From Flavimaribacter sediminis (GTDB lineage Bacteria > Pseudomonadota > Alphaproteobacteria > Rhizobiales > Rhizobiaceae), in the NCBI RefSeq assembly GCF_019492055.1, contig NZ_JAICBX010000001.1, forward strand, positions 1,178,001 through 1,242,000: 64,000 bases of DNA, in the 5' to 3' direction. A program made the translations under genes and the position numbers. Shown here piece by piece: positions 62,395-64,000 of the stretch. Below the pieces are notes generated by a model, which was not told the origin of the DNA, did no database searches, and was given only the letters and a program-made list of their open reading frames with translations. The stretch's first letter is position 1. Each line of letters opens with the position of its first letter.

Positions 62395-63201
62395 CTAGTC
62401 CTTGTATTCGATGACCTTGGCCGAAACTCGAGGGTTCAGCATCCTGGATATCGAGCTTTTCCATTGTTTGCGGAAAGATGCCCTGGAATTCTTCCCGTTG
62501 TTGCGGGTCGCGGGTCTTTGTCCCTGATCGGCGCCAAGAGCGAGCCTTTCGTGACCAATTGTGCTGGCGAGCCTGTCATTCTTCGAACCGTCTCGTCGCA
62601 TGTCCTGAATGCACAAAGCCGGCATCAGCTGATACGTTTTCAGAGATTCCGCCCTTGAAGGTTTGGGGCCGAACATGACGAAACTGACCTGCGCATATAG
62701 CTTGTCAGCCATCCGGAGCAGTTTCCTGGCTCCGTCCTTGGAAATGATGTAACCCGCAGAGCCCGGGTGAAAACTTCTGACGACGCCCAGTTGCCGATCC
62801 AGTGCTGCTCTCGTTTCCTTGGGTAAATACTCGACTTTGGTGTTGAACGTTTCGAGTTTTATCAATTCCGCGTCTGCGGGTATCCACTCCGAAGACGACA
62901 GAAATCTGGAAGCATCCTTGCTGAGGTGGATATCGTCCTCGAAAACGCATACAAAGTCGTCATCGCCGTCCGCAATCATCTGCCAGCATTTTTTATGACT
63001 GAGATTGCAGGCAATTTCTTCAGGGGGCTGCTTAAACCCGCTGGAGCAAGTGCGGTGGAACTCTGCTACTTCTTCCTTGCTAAACGCCTTGGCATCGATG
63101 GCGCTAACTCTTTCATAGGTCAGGTCTTGATTCCTGAACGCCTTGTCGATCCAGTCAAGTCTGTCGGGGCTTCTGTCGAGGTTGATTATCAGTATACGCA
63201 A
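62395..63201 (-). CDS. glycosyltransferase family 25 protein
   Basis: The 268-residue protein resembles lipooligosaccharide glycosyltransferases of family 25. It has ILIINLDRSPDRLDWIDKAF at the start, a ladder CNLSHKKCWQMI, the metal-binding acidic motif VCVFEDDIHLS and GSAGYIISKDGARKLL. The start is uncertain: a TTG at 63201 gives the usual family start, while the open frame reaches a TTG at 63279; neither has a clear ribosome-binding site. It may add a sugar to surface polysaccharide at the inner face of the membrane. Confidence 0.78.
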   Translation of the reverse strand: MRILIINLDRSPDRLDWIDKAFRNQDLTYERVSAIDAKAFSKEEVAEFHRTCSSGFKQPPEEIACNLSHKKCWQMIADGDDDFVCVFEDDIHLSKDASRFLSSSEWIPADAELIKLETFNTKVEYLPKETRAALDRQLGVVRSFHPGSAGYIISKDGARKLLRMADKLYAQVSFVMFGPKPSRAESLKTYQLMPALCIQDMRRDGSKNDRLASTIGHERLALGADQGQRPATRNNGKNSRASFRKQWKSSISRMLNPRVSAKVIEYKD

Positions 63202-63489
63202 GAAGCAACTTTCAGTAGAAAACTTAACGCCAATGGTATATTTACTTTTGATACCAGAATATTCGGTTTGACAAGTCAAAATTGCTAAAACAACGGTTTT
63301 TCAGTCTCTGTCGCCAGGCGTGCCCGGTTGGTATTTCTGGAAGTGATAGCTGGCACGAAGACTTACGGCGTCGGGGTTGCCCAGTTATGGATGTTTCGAG
63401 TGAAGTTGATCGCATCACGTTTCGAGAATACGCATGGATGCAGTGACGGCGCTCACTCGGGGCGATTTTAACACTGAAAGGTTTTTGAG

Positions 63490-64000
63490 TTGGCTCTGAA
63501 CGCATACGCCAATGGAATTACTGAAGTCCTTGTGGTGGGTGGTCGAACCACCGGACTTATGCTTGCTGTTCGGCTGGCGCGCCAGGGAATCAAAGTGCGA
63601 GTCGTAGACGGATCACCGGGCATCGACGTCAATTCACGCGCGACGCTCTTGCATTCACGCTCCCTTGAGCTTCTGGACAATCTCGGAATTGCCGATGAGA
63701 TCAGGGAGAATGGACAACCGTTGCGTGGCATGCGTCTGTTTATGGACGGCAAACAGGTCCTGCAGACCCGGTATCCGCCGGTTGATTCTAGTTACCCCTA
63801 TGGAATTTCTTACTCGCAGGCGCAGATCGAGGGGCTGCTTGAATCGAAACTGCATGAGCTGGGCGTAACGGTGGAGCGCAGCACCGAGCTCGTTGGCCTC
63901 GAACAGGATGGCGACAGCGTTCAGGCATCGCTCAAGCGCGCGGACGGTGTCGAAGAATCCGTCCAGGCTGTTTTTCTGGTCGGATGCGACGGCGCCCACA
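63490..64000 (+). CDS. FAD-dependent aromatic monooxygenase (3' end cut by window)
   Basis: The frame is open from TTG 63490 to the edge, 170 residues. It resembles PheA/TfdB-type FAD monooxygenases that hydroxylate aromatics. It has a Rossmann-like start (EVLVVGGRTTGLMLAVRLAR), then SRATLLHSRSLELLDNLGI, and YSQAQIEGLLESKLHELG, then FLVGCDGAH, the family's GD-type motif. The first motif is GGRTTG in place of GAGPTG, so the second dinucleotide-loop Gly is replaced by Arg. AAAGG lies about nine bases before the TTG. Confidence 0.78.
   Translation, partial: MALNAYANGITEVLVVGGRTTGLMLAVRLARQGIKVRVVDGSPGIDVNSRATLLHSRSLELLDNLGIADEIRENGQPLRGMRLFMDGKQVLQTRYPPVDSSYPYGISYSQAQIEGLLESKLHELGVTVERSTELVGLEQDGDSVQASLKRADGVEESVQAVFLVGCDGAH

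Overview
The window reads as an alphaproteobacterial chromosome, most likely from the order Hyphomicrobiales (Rhizobiales). The evidence is a complete PhyR/NepR/EcfG general stress response switch with an HWE-type histidine kinase, a vitamin B12-dependent ribonucleotide reductase, GatC/GatA transamidase subunits, and palindromic intergenic repeats of the kind common in alphaproteobacteria. I do not name a genus. GC content is clearly higher in the left third (up to about 22.5 kb) than in the rest; one large gene at 7.9-12.7 kb is poorer in GC than its neighbours.

Left part (1-22.5 kb). A hybrid histidine kinase (cut by the window edge) and an OmpR-type regulator form an operon. They are followed by a glycolipid-binding-fold protein, an MBL-fold protein, a small secreted protein and a class III cyclase with TPR repeats. 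Between tracts of palindromic repeats lie an unrecognised 179-residue protein and a very large STAND-type NTPase with a nuclease-like N-terminus, a probable antiphage defence gene. Then come gatC-gatA, a Tat-exported beta carbonic anhydrase, a GIY-YIG protein, a 160-bp tandem repeat block, cysK and nrdJ. A pair of NrdR-like boxes, 31 bp apart, lies upstream of nrdJ.

Middle part (23-43.3 kb). After a haloalkane dehalogenase and a divergent methyltransferase, gpt, a Usp protein and a CinA-like protein, there is a dense stress-response cluster. It holds Dps, a PRC-barrel protein, an AI-2E family transporter, a YqjD/holin/DUF3618-like operon, a 24-residue membrane peptide, an EEP-family protein, the operon nepR-ecfG-crp-dagK-DUF2254, phyR, an HWE kinase, CsbD, two small membrane proteins and HdeD. 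I could read the EcfG promoter pattern GGAAC-N16/17-CGTT upstream of most of these transcription units: eight exact matches and five to six with one mismatch. The cluster therefore looks like a physically linked regulator-plus-regulon unit, and it is the strongest biological story in the window.

Right part (43.3-64 kb). Decayed shikimate dehydrogenase and dehydroshikimate dehydratase fragments sit next to an intact TetR regulator. There follow tRNA-Leu, a CobW-type GTPase with a Zur-like box, threonine dehydratase, an MFS transporter, a lipase-like hydrolase, an Lrp/alanine dehydrogenase pair, an operon cysK2-alaX-sseA-GNAT, cyclopropane fatty acid synthase, an orphan anti-sigma factor, a truncated autotransporter-like protein, tRNA-Cys and tRNA-Asn. 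The end holds a cyclase pseudogene broken by an IS630 remnant, a family 25 glycosyltransferase and the start of an FAD monooxygenase. All functional calls come from reading the sequence; no database search was run.
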